DNA of 8,608 nucleotides from CAG-791 sp963657295 (GTDB lineage: Bacteria > Bacillota > Clostridia > Lachnospirales > Lachnospiraceae), in the NCBI GenBank assembly GCA_963657295.1, contig CAVKMX010000101.1, forward strand, positions 1 through 8,608, read 5' to 3'. Within the stretch, counting starts at the first letter, position 1; every line of letters starts with the position of its first letter. The position numbers were made by a program, and so were the translations under genes. This document shows positions 1 to 7,066 of the stretch, piece by piece. The notes below the pieces were generated by a model. That model did not search any database and had not been told where the DNA came from. It was given only the letters and a program-made list of their open reading frames with translations.

Positions 1-359
1 AAGAGGTTACCGTAAAGGCAAAGGTTGCCCGCAAGGACAAGGACGGCAAGCGCGTGAAGGAAGTTGTAGACGGCAGGAAGGTTACGGTCTATGACGAAGT
101 CGAGAAGAAGATCACCAAGGATGCTCCCTCCCGTCTTCATGCAAGACGCCAGCTGATGCGCTTCCTGTATCCTGTAACAGAGGTTCCTGCTGCAGGTGCA
201 GGCCGCAAGAAGAACACCAAAGAGGTGGACCTTGTGGAGAAGCTCTTTACGGAGTACGGCAAGAAGTATGCGGGCCGCAACGGCGGTTATACCAGAATCG
301 TCAAGATCGGCCAGAGAAAGGGCGATGCAGCCCTGATGGTTGTTCTGGAGCTCGTCTGA
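1..359 (+). CDS. rplQ: 50S ribosomal protein L17, C-terminal part (5' end outside window)
   Basis: L17 is a large-subunit ribosomal protein near the peptide exit tunnel. The frame is already open at base 3, giving 118 visible residues before the TGA at 357-359; the ATG-less GTG at 54 is internal and not the start. The C-terminal part is the conserved L17 end (KLFTEYGKKYAGRNGGYTRI then a short basic/hydrophobic tail ending LELV). Ahead of it is a long, charged insert rich in Lys, Asp and Val (about visible residues 1-45) that E. coli L17 lacks; from memory, clostridial L17 proteins carry a similar insert. rplQ is normally the last gene of the alpha operon, after rpoA, and the strong terminator starting 65 bases downstream agrees with this. 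Identification is secure; the N-terminus cannot be judged. Confidence 0.95.
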   Translation, partial: EVTVKAKVARKDKDGKRVKEVVDGRKVTVYDEVEKKITKDAPSRLHARRQLMRFLYPVTEVPAAGAGRKKNTKEVDLVEKLFTEYGKKYAGRNGGYTRIVKIGQRKGDAALMVVLELV

Positions 360-423
360 TTCTTTCGGACGAATTCCTCGGCAGCCGGAGAGAACAGTCC
401 GATTTGCCGCAATAAGACATGCG

Positions 424-458
424 AAATCTCCCGGGATGGAAATCCCGGGAGATTTTTT
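424..458 (+). terminator. Rho-independent terminator after rplQ
   Basis: A perfect 14-bp inverted repeat (424-437 with 442-455) encloses a GGAA tetraloop (438-441). It is followed by, and partly overlaps, a run of six T (453-458). The GC-rich core (CTCCCGGG with CCCGGGAG) makes a very stable hairpin. The stem begins with AAA facing the T run, so it might also work partly in the opposite direction. It separates the ribosomal operon from the ECF transporter genes. Confidence 0.95.
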
Positions 459-468
459 GGTAAAAAAC

Positions 469-498
469 TGGACAAATGGTGTCCGGGGGTGAGAATAT
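469..498 (+). promoter_or_regulatory. Weak candidate promoter for the ecf genes
   Basis: Because a strong terminator lies upstream, the ecf genes should have their own promoter within 459-552. The best match is TGGACA (469-474, 5 of 6 to the -35 consensus), 18 bases, then GAATAT (493-498) preceded by TGA, an extended -10 pattern. The -10 itself matches at only 3 of 6 positions. The -35 also lies in a small inverted repeat (GGACA 470-474 with TGTCC 480-484), so this call is tentative. Confidence 0.3.
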
Positions 499-552
499 TT
501 ACCTCGTGTATCTGACAATTGCGGCGACAGCTCTTCTGCAGGAGAACGAAAC

Positions 553-1407
553 GTGTTATCCATGATCAGCATTCGAAATTTAATTCATGACTATACCACC
601 CGGGATGAGGAAGGAAACGTCAACGGGTCCGTCCGTGCGATTGACGATGTATCGCTCGATGTGAGCCCGGGACAGTTTATCGCTGTGCTGGGACATAACG
701 GCTCCGGAAAGTCAACGCTGGCCAAGCATCTCAACGCGCTGCTGTTCCCGACGGGCGGAACGGTATGCGTGGACGGCATGGACACGGCGGATCCCGCCCA
801 TCTCTGGGACATACGGCAGGAAGCCGGCATGGTGTTCCAGAATCCCGACAACCAGATCATCGGGCAGGTGGTGGAGGAGGATGTTGGCTTTGGACCGGAG
901 AACATGGGGGTTCCGACGAAGGAAATCTGGCAGAGAGTGGATGAAGCTCTGACCACGGTGGGCATGCAGGCCTTCCGGAAGAAATCACCGAACCGCCTCT
1001 CCGGCGGACAGAAGCAGCGGGTATCCATTGCCGGCGTGATCGCCATGCATCCCAAATGCATCATTATGGACGAGCCGACGGCAATGCTGGATCCATCCGG
1101 GCGGTACGAGGTCATACGTGCAGCGAGGGCGCTGAACGATGTGGAAGGGATTACGATTATTCTCATCACACATTATATGGAAGAGGCCATCTACGCGGAC
1201 CATGTCTTCGTGATGGATGAGGGACGCATTGCGCTGCAGGGGGCGCCGCACGAGGTGTTCTCACAGGTGGATCGGATGAAGGAGCTGCATCTGGATGTGC
1301 CGCAGGCAACCCTTCTGGCCGATGAGCTCAGAAGAGCCGGGATGGATCTGCCGGCCGGCATTCTCACGAAGGAGGAGCTGGCGGAGGCACTGGGACTTTC
1401 AAAGTGA
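553..1407 (+). CDS. ecfA1: ECF transporter ATPase, A1 component
   Basis: One of the two nucleotide-binding subunits that power an energy-coupling factor importer for vitamins or metal ions; it acts on the inner face of the membrane with EcfA2 and EcfT. The 284-residue protein has the full ABC ATPase set: Walker A GHNGSGKST (47-55), Q-loop VFQNPDNQ (94-101), signature LSGGQKQR (149-156), Walker B CIIMDEPT (169-176) and switch histidine H207. The VFQNPDNQ form of the Q-loop and the GPENMGV stretch (114-120) are typical of EcfA1. The GTG at 553 is chosen because AGGAG (540-544) lies 8 bases upstream; an ATG at 562 would be 17 bases from it. It is the first gene after the rplQ terminator, and ecfA2 follows after 91 bases. 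Length is normal for the family and no key residue is missing. Confidence 0.95.
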   Translation: MLSMISIRNLIHDYTTRDEEGNVNGSVRAIDDVSLDVSPGQFIAVLGHNGSGKSTLAKHLNALLFPTGGTVCVDGMDTADPAHLWDIRQEAGMVFQNPDNQIIGQVVEEDVGFGPENMGVPTKEIWQRVDEALTTVGMQAFRKKSPNRLSGGQKQRVSIAGVIAMHPKCIIMDEPTAMLDPSGRYEVIRAARALNDVEGITIILITHYMEEAIYADHVFVMDEGRIALQGAPHEVFSQVDRMKELHLDVPQATLLADELRRAGMDLPAGILTKEELAEALGLSK

Positions 1408-1431
1408 AGCTGTTTTCATCCGCGGAATACC

Positions 1432-1461
1432 GGATTGCCGCGCACCTGTGCTCCGCAATCC
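1432..1461 (+). other. Imperfect hairpin in the ecfA1-ecfA2 gap
   Basis: GGATTGC (1432-1438) pairs exactly with GCAATCC (1455-1461). Inside, GCA (1442-1444 region) can pair with TGC around a CCTG loop, separated from the outer stem by a 3x3 internal loop. No T run follows, so it is not a standard terminator. It lies in a 91-base gap inside an otherwise tight operon, where it could affect mRNA stability or the relative output of the two ATPases; that role is inference. Confidence 0.4.
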
Positions 1462-1498
1462 TCCGGCTTCTCGGTTCAGGACGAGGAATTTACGTCGA

Positions 1499-2488
1499 AT
1501 GGCTATAACAATAGAAGATATTACATACGTATACGATCAGGGAACGGCCATGTCCGCCAATGCGCTGGATCACATCAGCGTGGAATTGCCGGACGGTCAG
1601 TTCATCGGCCTCGTGGGGCACACCGGCTCCGGAAAATCGACCTTTGTCCAGATGCTGAACGGAATTCTCCAGCCGACCTCGGGACGCATCTGCTGGGACG
1701 GACAGGACATACAGGCGGCCGGCTTTGACCGCAGGAGGCTGCGTGCGAACGTTGGACTGGTGTTCCAGTATCCCGAGCATCAGCTCTTTGAAACGGATGT
1801 CCTCGCGGATGTGAAATTCGGCCCGAGGAATCTGGGCCTTCCCGAGGAGGAATGCACGAGGCGCGCGCAGGAGGCACTGCGGCTCGTGAAGCTGCCGGAG
1901 GAATTCTGGAGCCAGTCCCCGTTTGATCTGTCGGGAGGACAGAAGCGAAGAGCGGCCATTGCCGGCGTGCTGGCCATGCACCCGAAGGTCCTCATTCTGG
2001 ATGAACCGACGGCAGGTCTTGATCCGAGGGGACGGGATGAGATTCTGGACATGGTGCGGGACATGAAGATCAGCCTGCACATGACAATTCTGCTGGTTTC
2101 CCACAGCATGGACGATGTGGCGGAGTACGCAGACAGGATTCTCGTCATGAATGCAGGGAAGCTCATGATGGACGGAACGCCGACCGAGGTCTTTGCACGC
2201 TATAAGGAGCTGGAGTCCTTCGGACTCGCGGCACCGCAGACGGTGTATATTCTGCAGTACCTGCGCTCGCTCGGCCTGCCGGTCGATGTGAACCGGCTGA
2301 CGCCCCATGCCGCGGCCCGGGAGATCTGTGCGCATATTGAGGAGCTGAATGCCCTGACAGGGAGGAAATTCAGCTGCATCGAGCCCGAAGAGCGCAGCCG
2401 CGAGAGCGGAAAAGAGACCGGAACAGACGCGGCGAAACGGAAAACCTCCGGCCGGGACGGCAATGCAGAGGAGGCGGCGCATGTTTAA
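1499..2488 (+). CDS. ecfA2: ECF transporter ATPase, A2 component
   Basis: Second ATPase of the ECF importer, expected to pair with EcfA1 under EcfT. The protein has 329 residues from the ATG at 1499, where the EcfA-type N-terminus (MAITIEDITYVYDQGT) begins and GAGGA (1483-1487) lies 11 bases upstream. The frame stays open back to 1295, but that stretch overlaps ecfA1 and is not protein-like. Motifs: Walker A GHTGSGKST (40-48), Q-loop VFQYPEHQLF (88-97), signature LSGGQKRR (144-151), Walker B VLILDEPT (164-171), switch H202. The VFQYPEHQLF form is characteristic of EcfA2. After the usual C-terminal region (to about 293) there is an extra hydrophilic tail of about 35 residues rich in Glu, Arg, Lys and Gly, which carries the ecfT ribosome binding site and overlaps ecfT by 8 bases. 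This implies translational coupling of A2 and T. Confidence 0.95.
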   Translation: MAITIEDITYVYDQGTAMSANALDHISVELPDGQFIGLVGHTGSGKSTFVQMLNGILQPTSGRICWDGQDIQAAGFDRRRLRANVGLVFQYPEHQLFETDVLADVKFGPRNLGLPEEECTRRAQEALRLVKLPEEFWSQSPFDLSGGQKRRAAIAGVLAMHPKVLILDEPTAGLDPRGRDEILDMVRDMKISLHMTILLVSHSMDDVAEYADRILVMNAGKLMMDGTPTEVFARYKELESFGLAAPQTVYILQYLRSLGLPVDVNRLTPHAAAREICAHIEELNALTGRKFSCIEPEERSRESGKETGTDAAKRKTSGRDGNAEEAAHV

Positions 2489-3281
2489 GGACATCACAAT
2501 CGGGCAGTATTATCAGACGGATTCTCTTGTGCACCGCCTGGACGCACGGGTGAAGCTGATTGCCACCTTTGCGTACATCATTTCGCTCTTTATCGTGCAG
2601 TCCTGGTGGGGATATCTTGCGGCGGCGCTGGCGCTGGTCATTGTGATCCGGCTCTCCCGGGTGCCGTTTGGGTACCTTGTGCGCGGCATGAAGAGCATCT
2701 TCTTCCTTCTGATGATCACAGTGGTCTTCAATCTTTTCCTGACGGACGGAGAACCGCTGATACGGGTGTGGAGGCTGACCATCACCTATGAGGGCCTGAA
2801 TTATGCCTCCAAAATGGCAGTTCGGCTGATCTTCCTGATCCTCGGCTCTTCGCTGATGACGCTCACGACGACACCGAACCAGCTGACGGATGCGCTGGAG
2901 GATGTGCTGGGACCGCTGAAAAAGCTGCATGTGCCGGTGCATGAAATTTCCATGATGATGTCCATTGCCCTGCGGTTCATTCCGATTCTCATGGAAGAGA
3001 CGGACAAAATCATGAAGGCGCAGATGGCCCGGGGAGCGGATTTTGAATCCCGGCAGCTGAGGAAGAAGATTCAGAGTCTGGTGCCGCTCCTGGTGCCGCT
3101 GTTCATTTCTGCCTTCCGCAGAGCCAATGATCTTGCCATGGCCATGGAGGCCAGATGCTATCACGGCGGCGAGGGGAGAACGAAGATGAAGCCGCTGATC
3201 TATCAGAAACGGGATTATGCAGCCTTTGCGGGGCTGGCAGGATACCTTCTGGTATGCGTTGTAATCGCACTGATCGTATAG
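2481..3281 (+). CDS. ecfT: ECF transporter transmembrane T component
   Basis: EcfT is the membrane scaffold that links the EcfA1-EcfA2 ATPases to interchangeable S components that bind substrate. The start at 2481 gives 266 residues beginning MFKDITIGQYYQTDS, the usual EcfT opening, with AGGAGG (2469-2474) 6 bases upstream; an ATG at 2463 would precede that site and is rejected. Hydrophobic segments lie near 25-40, 43-57, 71-87, 112-127, 198-211 and 246-266. The two coupling-helix motifs that contact the ATPases are present: ARG (183-185, in MARGADF) and a second, variant one, ARC (224-226, in MEARCY). The conserved HRLDARVKL is at 18-26. No S component is adjacent, so the module is probably a shared (group II) one serving S proteins encoded elsewhere; that is inference from family knowledge. 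Confidence 0.95.
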   Translation: MFKDITIGQYYQTDSLVHRLDARVKLIATFAYIISLFIVQSWWGYLAAALALVIVIRLSRVPFGYLVRGMKSIFFLLMITVVFNLFLTDGEPLIRVWRLTITYEGLNYASKMAVRLIFLILGSSLMTLTTTPNQLTDALEDVLGPLKKLHVPVHEISMMMSIALRFIPILMEETDKIMKAQMARGADFESRQLRKKIQSLVPLLVPLFISAFRRANDLAMAMEARCYHGGEGRTKMKPLIYQKRDYAAFAGLAGYLLVCVVIALIV

Positions 3282-3296
3282 AAAACGTATAGAAAA
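3275..3296 (+). repeat. Exact tandem duplication of 11 bp at the ecfT-truA junction
   Basis: The unit CGTATAGAAAA occurs twice back to back (3275-3285 and 3286-3296). The first copy contains the ecfT stop codon (TAG 3279-3281); the second fills the truA leader up to one base before its ATG. A degenerate third copy (ACGTATTA) is inside the first truA codons. The duplication sits where a truA ribosome binding site would be expected, and there is no clear Shine-Dalgarno sequence. Confidence 0.9.
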
Positions 3297-3297
3297 T

Positions 3298-4782
3298 ATG
3301 AAACGTATTATGCTGGTGGTGGCTTATGACGGAACGGAGTATTCCGGCTTTGCCGCCCAGAAGGATCCCTCCATCCGAACCATAGAGGGAGAACTGAACA
3401 GGGCACTTTCCGAGCTGACGGGAGAGAACATCCTTGCGGCAGGCGCAAGCCGGACGGATGCGGGAGTGCACGCTCTCTGCAACTATGCGGTTTTCGATAC
3501 GAATTCGCCCATCCCTCCGGTGAAATTCGCTCCGGCGGTCAATACCCGCCTGCCGGAGGATATCCGCGTGCGGAAGTCCGTGGAGGTCGATCCGGATTTT
3601 CATCCCAGGACGCAGCGCAGTGAGAAGACCTACGAATACCGCATTTACAACGCGAGAATTCCGGACCCCTTGAAGCGGCGGTATGCATACTGCACTTATT
3701 TTCACCTGGATATCGGCAAAATGCGGCAGGCCGCGGAATGGCTGGTCGGCGAGCATGATTTTGCCAGCTTCTCCAATCCGGCCCGGGACACGAAGAATAC
3801 CGTCCGCGAGATCACCGGCATCGAGATCGAAGAGCGGCCCTGTCCGGTGCCGCAGCTGATGCTCTCGCGCCGGCACACCGTCTCAGAGGCGGACGAAGCC
3901 AGAGACATCGTCATCCGCGTGCGCGGCAGAGGGTTCCTGTACAACATGGTCCGGATTATCGCAGGGACGCTGATCCGGGTGGGAAGAGGCATGACGCAGC
4001 CGGAGGACATTCCGGCCATCCTGGAGGCAAGAGACCGACAGGCGGCCGGCGATACGGCACCGGCCCGGGGACTGTGGCTGGTGGATTACCGGCTGCTGGG
4101 GAGAAAAGCAATGAAGAAAACTGCACTGATCTTCGATATGGACGGAACGCTGTGGGATTCCTCGGCGAACGTGGCGGCCTCCTGGACGGAGGAGATCCGG
4201 CGTCATGAAGATATTCTGCCGGGGGCGTCGGAATGCGTGATCACACAGGAGGACGTTCGGGGTGTGATGGGAATGACCATGACGGCCATTGCCCGGAAAA
4301 TGTTCCCGGGGCTTGCCGGGGAAGCACAGCAGGAGCTGCTGGCGGCGTGCTGCGAGTATGAGAACACCTACCTGGGCCGGCACGGCGGGGAGCTGTATCC
4401 GGGACTGGAGGAAACCCTGCAGCAGCTTCGGAAGGAAGGATACCCGCTCTACATTGTCAGCAACTGCCAGAAGGGATACATCGAGACCTTCCTTTCTCAT
4501 TACGGCTTCGCCGGTTATTTTGCAGACATCGAATGCTTCGGCAACAACGGGCTGGGAAAGGCGGACAACATCCGGGGGCTGGCGGAACGCAATGGCCTGA
4601 CAGACTACTATTACGTGGGAGATATCCAGGCGGACTGCGATGCGGCGCTGGCGGCCGGAGGCAAATTCATTCACGCTGCCTATGGCTTCGGCAGCGTGAG
4701 GGAGCCGGTACCGGAGCTGAAACGGTTCGAGGATCTTCCGGAGCTGCTGCGGAGCCTGCAGGAGCAGCACAGCGGTCTTTGA
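3298..4782 (+). CDS. truA: TruA tRNA pseudouridine(38-40) synthase fused in frame to a HAD-family phosphatase
   Basis: One uninterrupted 494-residue frame. Residues 1 to about 268 are TruA, which converts uridines 38-40 of the tRNA anticodon arm to pseudouridine. The catalytic aspartate is D54 in GASRTDAGVHA (49-59); TYEYRIYN (111-118), RGFLYNMVRI (211-220) and the terminal APARGLWLVDY (254-264) are also present. About 20 extra residues (roughly 180-200) precede the last core strand. TruA normally stops soon after this point, at about 245-270 residues. Here the frame continues through LLGRKA (266-271) into a complete HAD hydrolase (272-494; see the separate entry). A single base change in the linker codons (AGA to TGA or AAA to TAA, 4102-4107) would create a stop. 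The gene may therefore be a real fusion, a recent stop loss, or a sequencing error. No Shine-Dalgarno precedes the ATG; translation may be coupled to ecfT, 16 bases upstream. Confidence 0.85.
   Translation: MKRIMLVVAYDGTEYSGFAAQKDPSIRTIEGELNRALSELTGENILAAGASRTDAGVHALCNYAVFDTNSPIPPVKFAPAVNTRLPEDIRVRKSVEVDPDFHPRTQRSEKTYEYRIYNARIPDPLKRRYAYCTYFHLDIGKMRQAAEWLVGEHDFASFSNPARDTKNTVREITGIEIEERPCPVPQLMLSRRHTVSEADEARDIVIRVRGRGFLYNMVRIIAGTLIRVGRGMTQPEDIPAILEARDRQAAGDTAPARGLWLVDYRLLGRKAMKKTALIFDMDGTLWDSSANVAASWTEEIRRHEDILPGASECVITQEDVRGVMGMTMTAIARKMFPGLAGEAQQELLAACCEYENTYLGRHGGELYPGLEETLQQLRKEGYPLYIVSNCQKGYIETFLSHYGFAGYFADIECFGNNGLGKADNIRGLAERNGLTDYYYVGDIQADCDAALAAGGKFIHAAYGFGSVREPVPELKRFEDLPELLRSLQEQHSGL
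4111..4782 (+). CDS. HAD-superfamily (subfamily IA) phosphatase, possible independent start inside the truA frame
   Basis: The second half of the fused frame can also be translated alone from the ATG at 4111, which has a good ribosome binding site (GGGGAG 4098-4103, 7 bases upstream). The 223-residue product is a full-length HAD phosphatase, probably hydrolysing a small phosphorylated metabolite; it resembles phosphoglycolate phosphatase/beta-phosphoglucomutase-like proteins, but its substrate cannot be told. Own numbering: motif I DMDGT with nucleophile D9 and acid/base D11; cap domain about 17-95; motif II S117 in YIVSNCQ; motif III K150 in GLGKADN; motif IV GDIQADCDAA with D171 and D175. 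The intact start signals suggest it was once, or still is, a separate cistron. Whether cells make the fusion, the free enzyme or both is open. Confidence 0.6.
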   Translation: MKKTALIFDMDGTLWDSSANVAASWTEEIRRHEDILPGASECVITQEDVRGVMGMTMTAIARKMFPGLAGEAQQELLAACCEYENTYLGRHGGELYPGLEETLQQLRKEGYPLYIVSNCQKGYIETFLSHYGFAGYFADIECFGNNGLGKADNIRGLAERNGLTDYYYVGDIQADCDAALAAGGKFIHAAYGFGSVREPVPELKRFEDLPELLRSLQEQHSGL

Positions 4783-4845
4783 ATCACAGATCCTTTTCCC
4801 GCGTTATCCGGCCGGTTCTCCTGCAGAGGACGTACGGACGGGCGC

Positions 4846-4874
4846 TTGCCAGAGGGGAGGAATTGCGCTATATT
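4846..4874 (+). promoter_or_regulatory. Probable sigma-A promoter for topA-codY
   Basis: TTGCCA (4846-4851) and TATATT (4869-4874) are separated by exactly 17 bases, 4 of 6 and 5 of 6 matches to the consensus. Transcription would start near 4881, leaving a leader of about 75 bases before the topA ATG at 4956. This is the best promoter candidate in the 173-base gap after the HAD gene (4783-4955); I see no convincing terminator in that gap, so read-through from truA is possible. Confidence 0.65.
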
Positions 4875-4955
4875 CGTGTAACTGCGTACAACAATGAATA
4901 ATTCCCCGGCAGATCGGAAACGCACCGGGACAATGTTAGGAGAGTTCATACAGAA

Positions 4956-7065
4956 ATGTCACAAAGTCTGGTAATTGTAGAGTCACCTGCGAAGGTGAAA
5001 ACCATCAAAAAATTCCTTGGCAAAAAATATGATGTGGCGGCAAGCCAGGGACATGTCAGAGATTTGCCGAAGAGTCAGCTCGGAATTGATGTGGAGCATG
5101 ACTTTGAACCGAAATACATTACCATCCGCGGAAAGGGGGATCTTCTGGCGGATCTTCGCAAGCGCGTCAAGAAGGCCGATATGGTTTATCTGGCAACGGA
5201 CCCTGACCGGGAGGGAGAAGCCATCTCCTGGCACCTGATGGCAGCGCTTCACCTGGAGGATAAAAAGGTCGCACGCATCACCTTCAATGAGATCACCAAG
5301 AGCGCGGTGACGGAGTCCTTCAGGAACACGCGGGAAATCGACATGAATCTGGTGGATGCCCAGCAGGCCAGACGTGTGCTGGACCGCATTGTCGGATATC
5401 GGATTTCACCGCTTCTGTGGGCAAAGGTGAAGCGCGGACTGTCCGCGGGACGTGTCCAGTCGGTGGCGCTGCGCATGATCGGCGACAGAGAAGAGGAGAT
5501 CAGCTCCTTTATTCCGGAGGAGTACTGGACGCTGGATGCGATTCTGGATGTGAAGGGGGAGAAGAAGGCCCTGGTCGCTCATTACTACGGGGCCAGGGAT
5601 GACGGCAAAAGGGCGGAGCTCACCAGCAGAGAGCAGGCGGAAAGCCTGACGAAGGCCCTGGACGGGGCACAGTACCGGGTTACGGAGATCAAGACGACAA
5701 CAAGAGAGCGGAAGGCACCGCTCCCCTTTACCACCTCCACCTTGCAGCAGGAGGCATCCAAGGCACTGAATTTCTCNNNNNNNNNNCTCAACGCAGAAGA
5801 CCATGCGCATTGCGCAGCAGCTCTACGAGGGCATTGAGCTCAAGGGGAGCGGCTCGGTCGGCATCATCACCTACCTGCGTACCGATTCCACACGCATTTC
5901 GGATGAAGCCCTGGCCTCTTCCGCGGAATACATCCGCAGGGAATACGGCAGTGAATTCCTGGCAGACGGAGAACAGAAGAAGACGACGGCAAAGATTCAG
6001 GATGCGCATGAAGCCATTCGCCCCACGGACATTGCACGTACACCGGCCAGCATCAAGGATTCCCTTTCCAGAGATCAGCTGCGTCTCTATCAGCTGATCT
6101 GGAACCGCTTTACGGCCTGCCGCATGGCCTCTGCCAGAATTGAGCAGACCAGAGTGAGCGTGACGGCGACGGAACAGGAGAGCGGGAAAGAGCACCTCTT
6201 CACCATGCCGTTTTCCAGAGTCGCATTCGAGGGCTTTCTGAAGGTATACCGGCCGGCGGACGATGAGAAGTCGGAAGGAGCCCTGATGAAGGGGCTGGAC
6301 GAGAACACGCAGCTGTCGGTACAGAAGCTGGACGCCCAGCAGCACTTCACCCAACCGGTGGCGCATTACACAGAGGCTTCTCTGGTACATGCACTGGAGG
6401 AGCAGGGAATCGGCAGACCGTCCACCTATGCGCCGACCATTACCACCATCCTTGCGAGACGATATGTCACCAAGGAGAACAAAAATCTCTACATGACTGA
6501 ACTCGGCGAGGCGGTAAATAGTATAATGAAGACGTCCTTTCCTGCCATCGTGGATCCGGCCTTTACCGCGAATCTGGAGTCCCTTCTGGACGGCGTGGCG
6601 GAGGGAAAGGTGAAATGGAAGACGATCATTGAGAACTTCTATCCGGATCTGGACGAGGCGGTGAAGAAGGCCGGCGAAGATCTGGAGAAGGTTGAGATCC
6701 GGGACGAGGAGTCCGATGAGGTCTGCGAGAAATGCGGACGGCGGATGGTCATCAAGTACGGTCCGCATGGACGGTTCCTTGCGTGCCCGGGATTCCCGGA
6801 ATGCCGCAATACCAAGCCGTATTTCGAAAAGATCGGCGTGAGCTGTCCGAAATGCGGCAAGGACATCGTGATCAAGATGACCAAGAAGGGGCGCAGATAC
6901 TACGGATGCCTCGGAAATCCGGAATGTGACTTCATGACATGGAATCGTCCCTACCGGAAGGCCTGCCCGCAGTGCGGAGGCCTTCTGGTGGAAAAGGGCA
7001 GCAAGCTGGTGTGCTGCAGGGAAGAGTGCGGCTTTGTAACAGATAAAAAGAGCATGGAGGATTAG
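4956..7065 (+). CDS. topA: DNA topoisomerase I (type IA), interrupted by an assembly gap
   Basis: Relaxes negatively supercoiled DNA by cutting one strand through a tyrosine link. The start ATG follows AGGAG (4938-4942) by 13 bases, a little long. The Toprim domain carries VIVESPAK with E9 and DPDREGE (82-88: D82, D84, E86 for Mg2+); LSAGRVQSVALR is at 162-173. A run of ten N (5777-5786) makes the gene look like two frames. Joining the flanks at their shared CTC (removing 13 bases) gives LNFSTQKTM without a break and a 698-residue protein, normal for Firmicutes. On that numbering the catalytic tyrosine is Y302 in ITYLRTDST (codon 5872-5874), EQGIGRPSTYAPTI is about 478-491, and three Cys4 zinc ribbons lie at C586/589/606/612, C626/629/647/653 and C666/669/682 or 683/687. 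codY starts one base after the stop. I treat this as one intact gene. Confidence 0.93.
5777..5786. other. Assembly gap (ten N) inside topA
   Basis: The sequence left of the gap ends in TTTCTC and the sequence right of it begins CTCAACG. Merging the two CTC triplets and dropping the N restores one frame and the conserved residues NFSTQKTM. This suggests two contigs abutting with a tiny overlap, not missing DNA. The length of ten is probably a placeholder. Confidence 0.9.
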
Positions 7066-7066
7066 A

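Noticed and set aside
1295..1498. 68-codon upstream extension of ecfA2
   Set aside because: It overlaps the end of ecfA1, and family alignment from memory plus the GAGGA site both place the start at 1499.
1490..2497. 335-codon minus-strand frame opposite ecfA2
   Set aside because: It mirrors ecfA2 exactly, its His/Arg/Gln-rich composition is unlike a real protein, and no ribosome binding site supports it.
6522..6527. Perfect TATAAT inside topA
   Set aside because: No good -35 at 16-18 bases upstream (only about 3 of 6 matches), and the site is deep in coding sequence far from codY.
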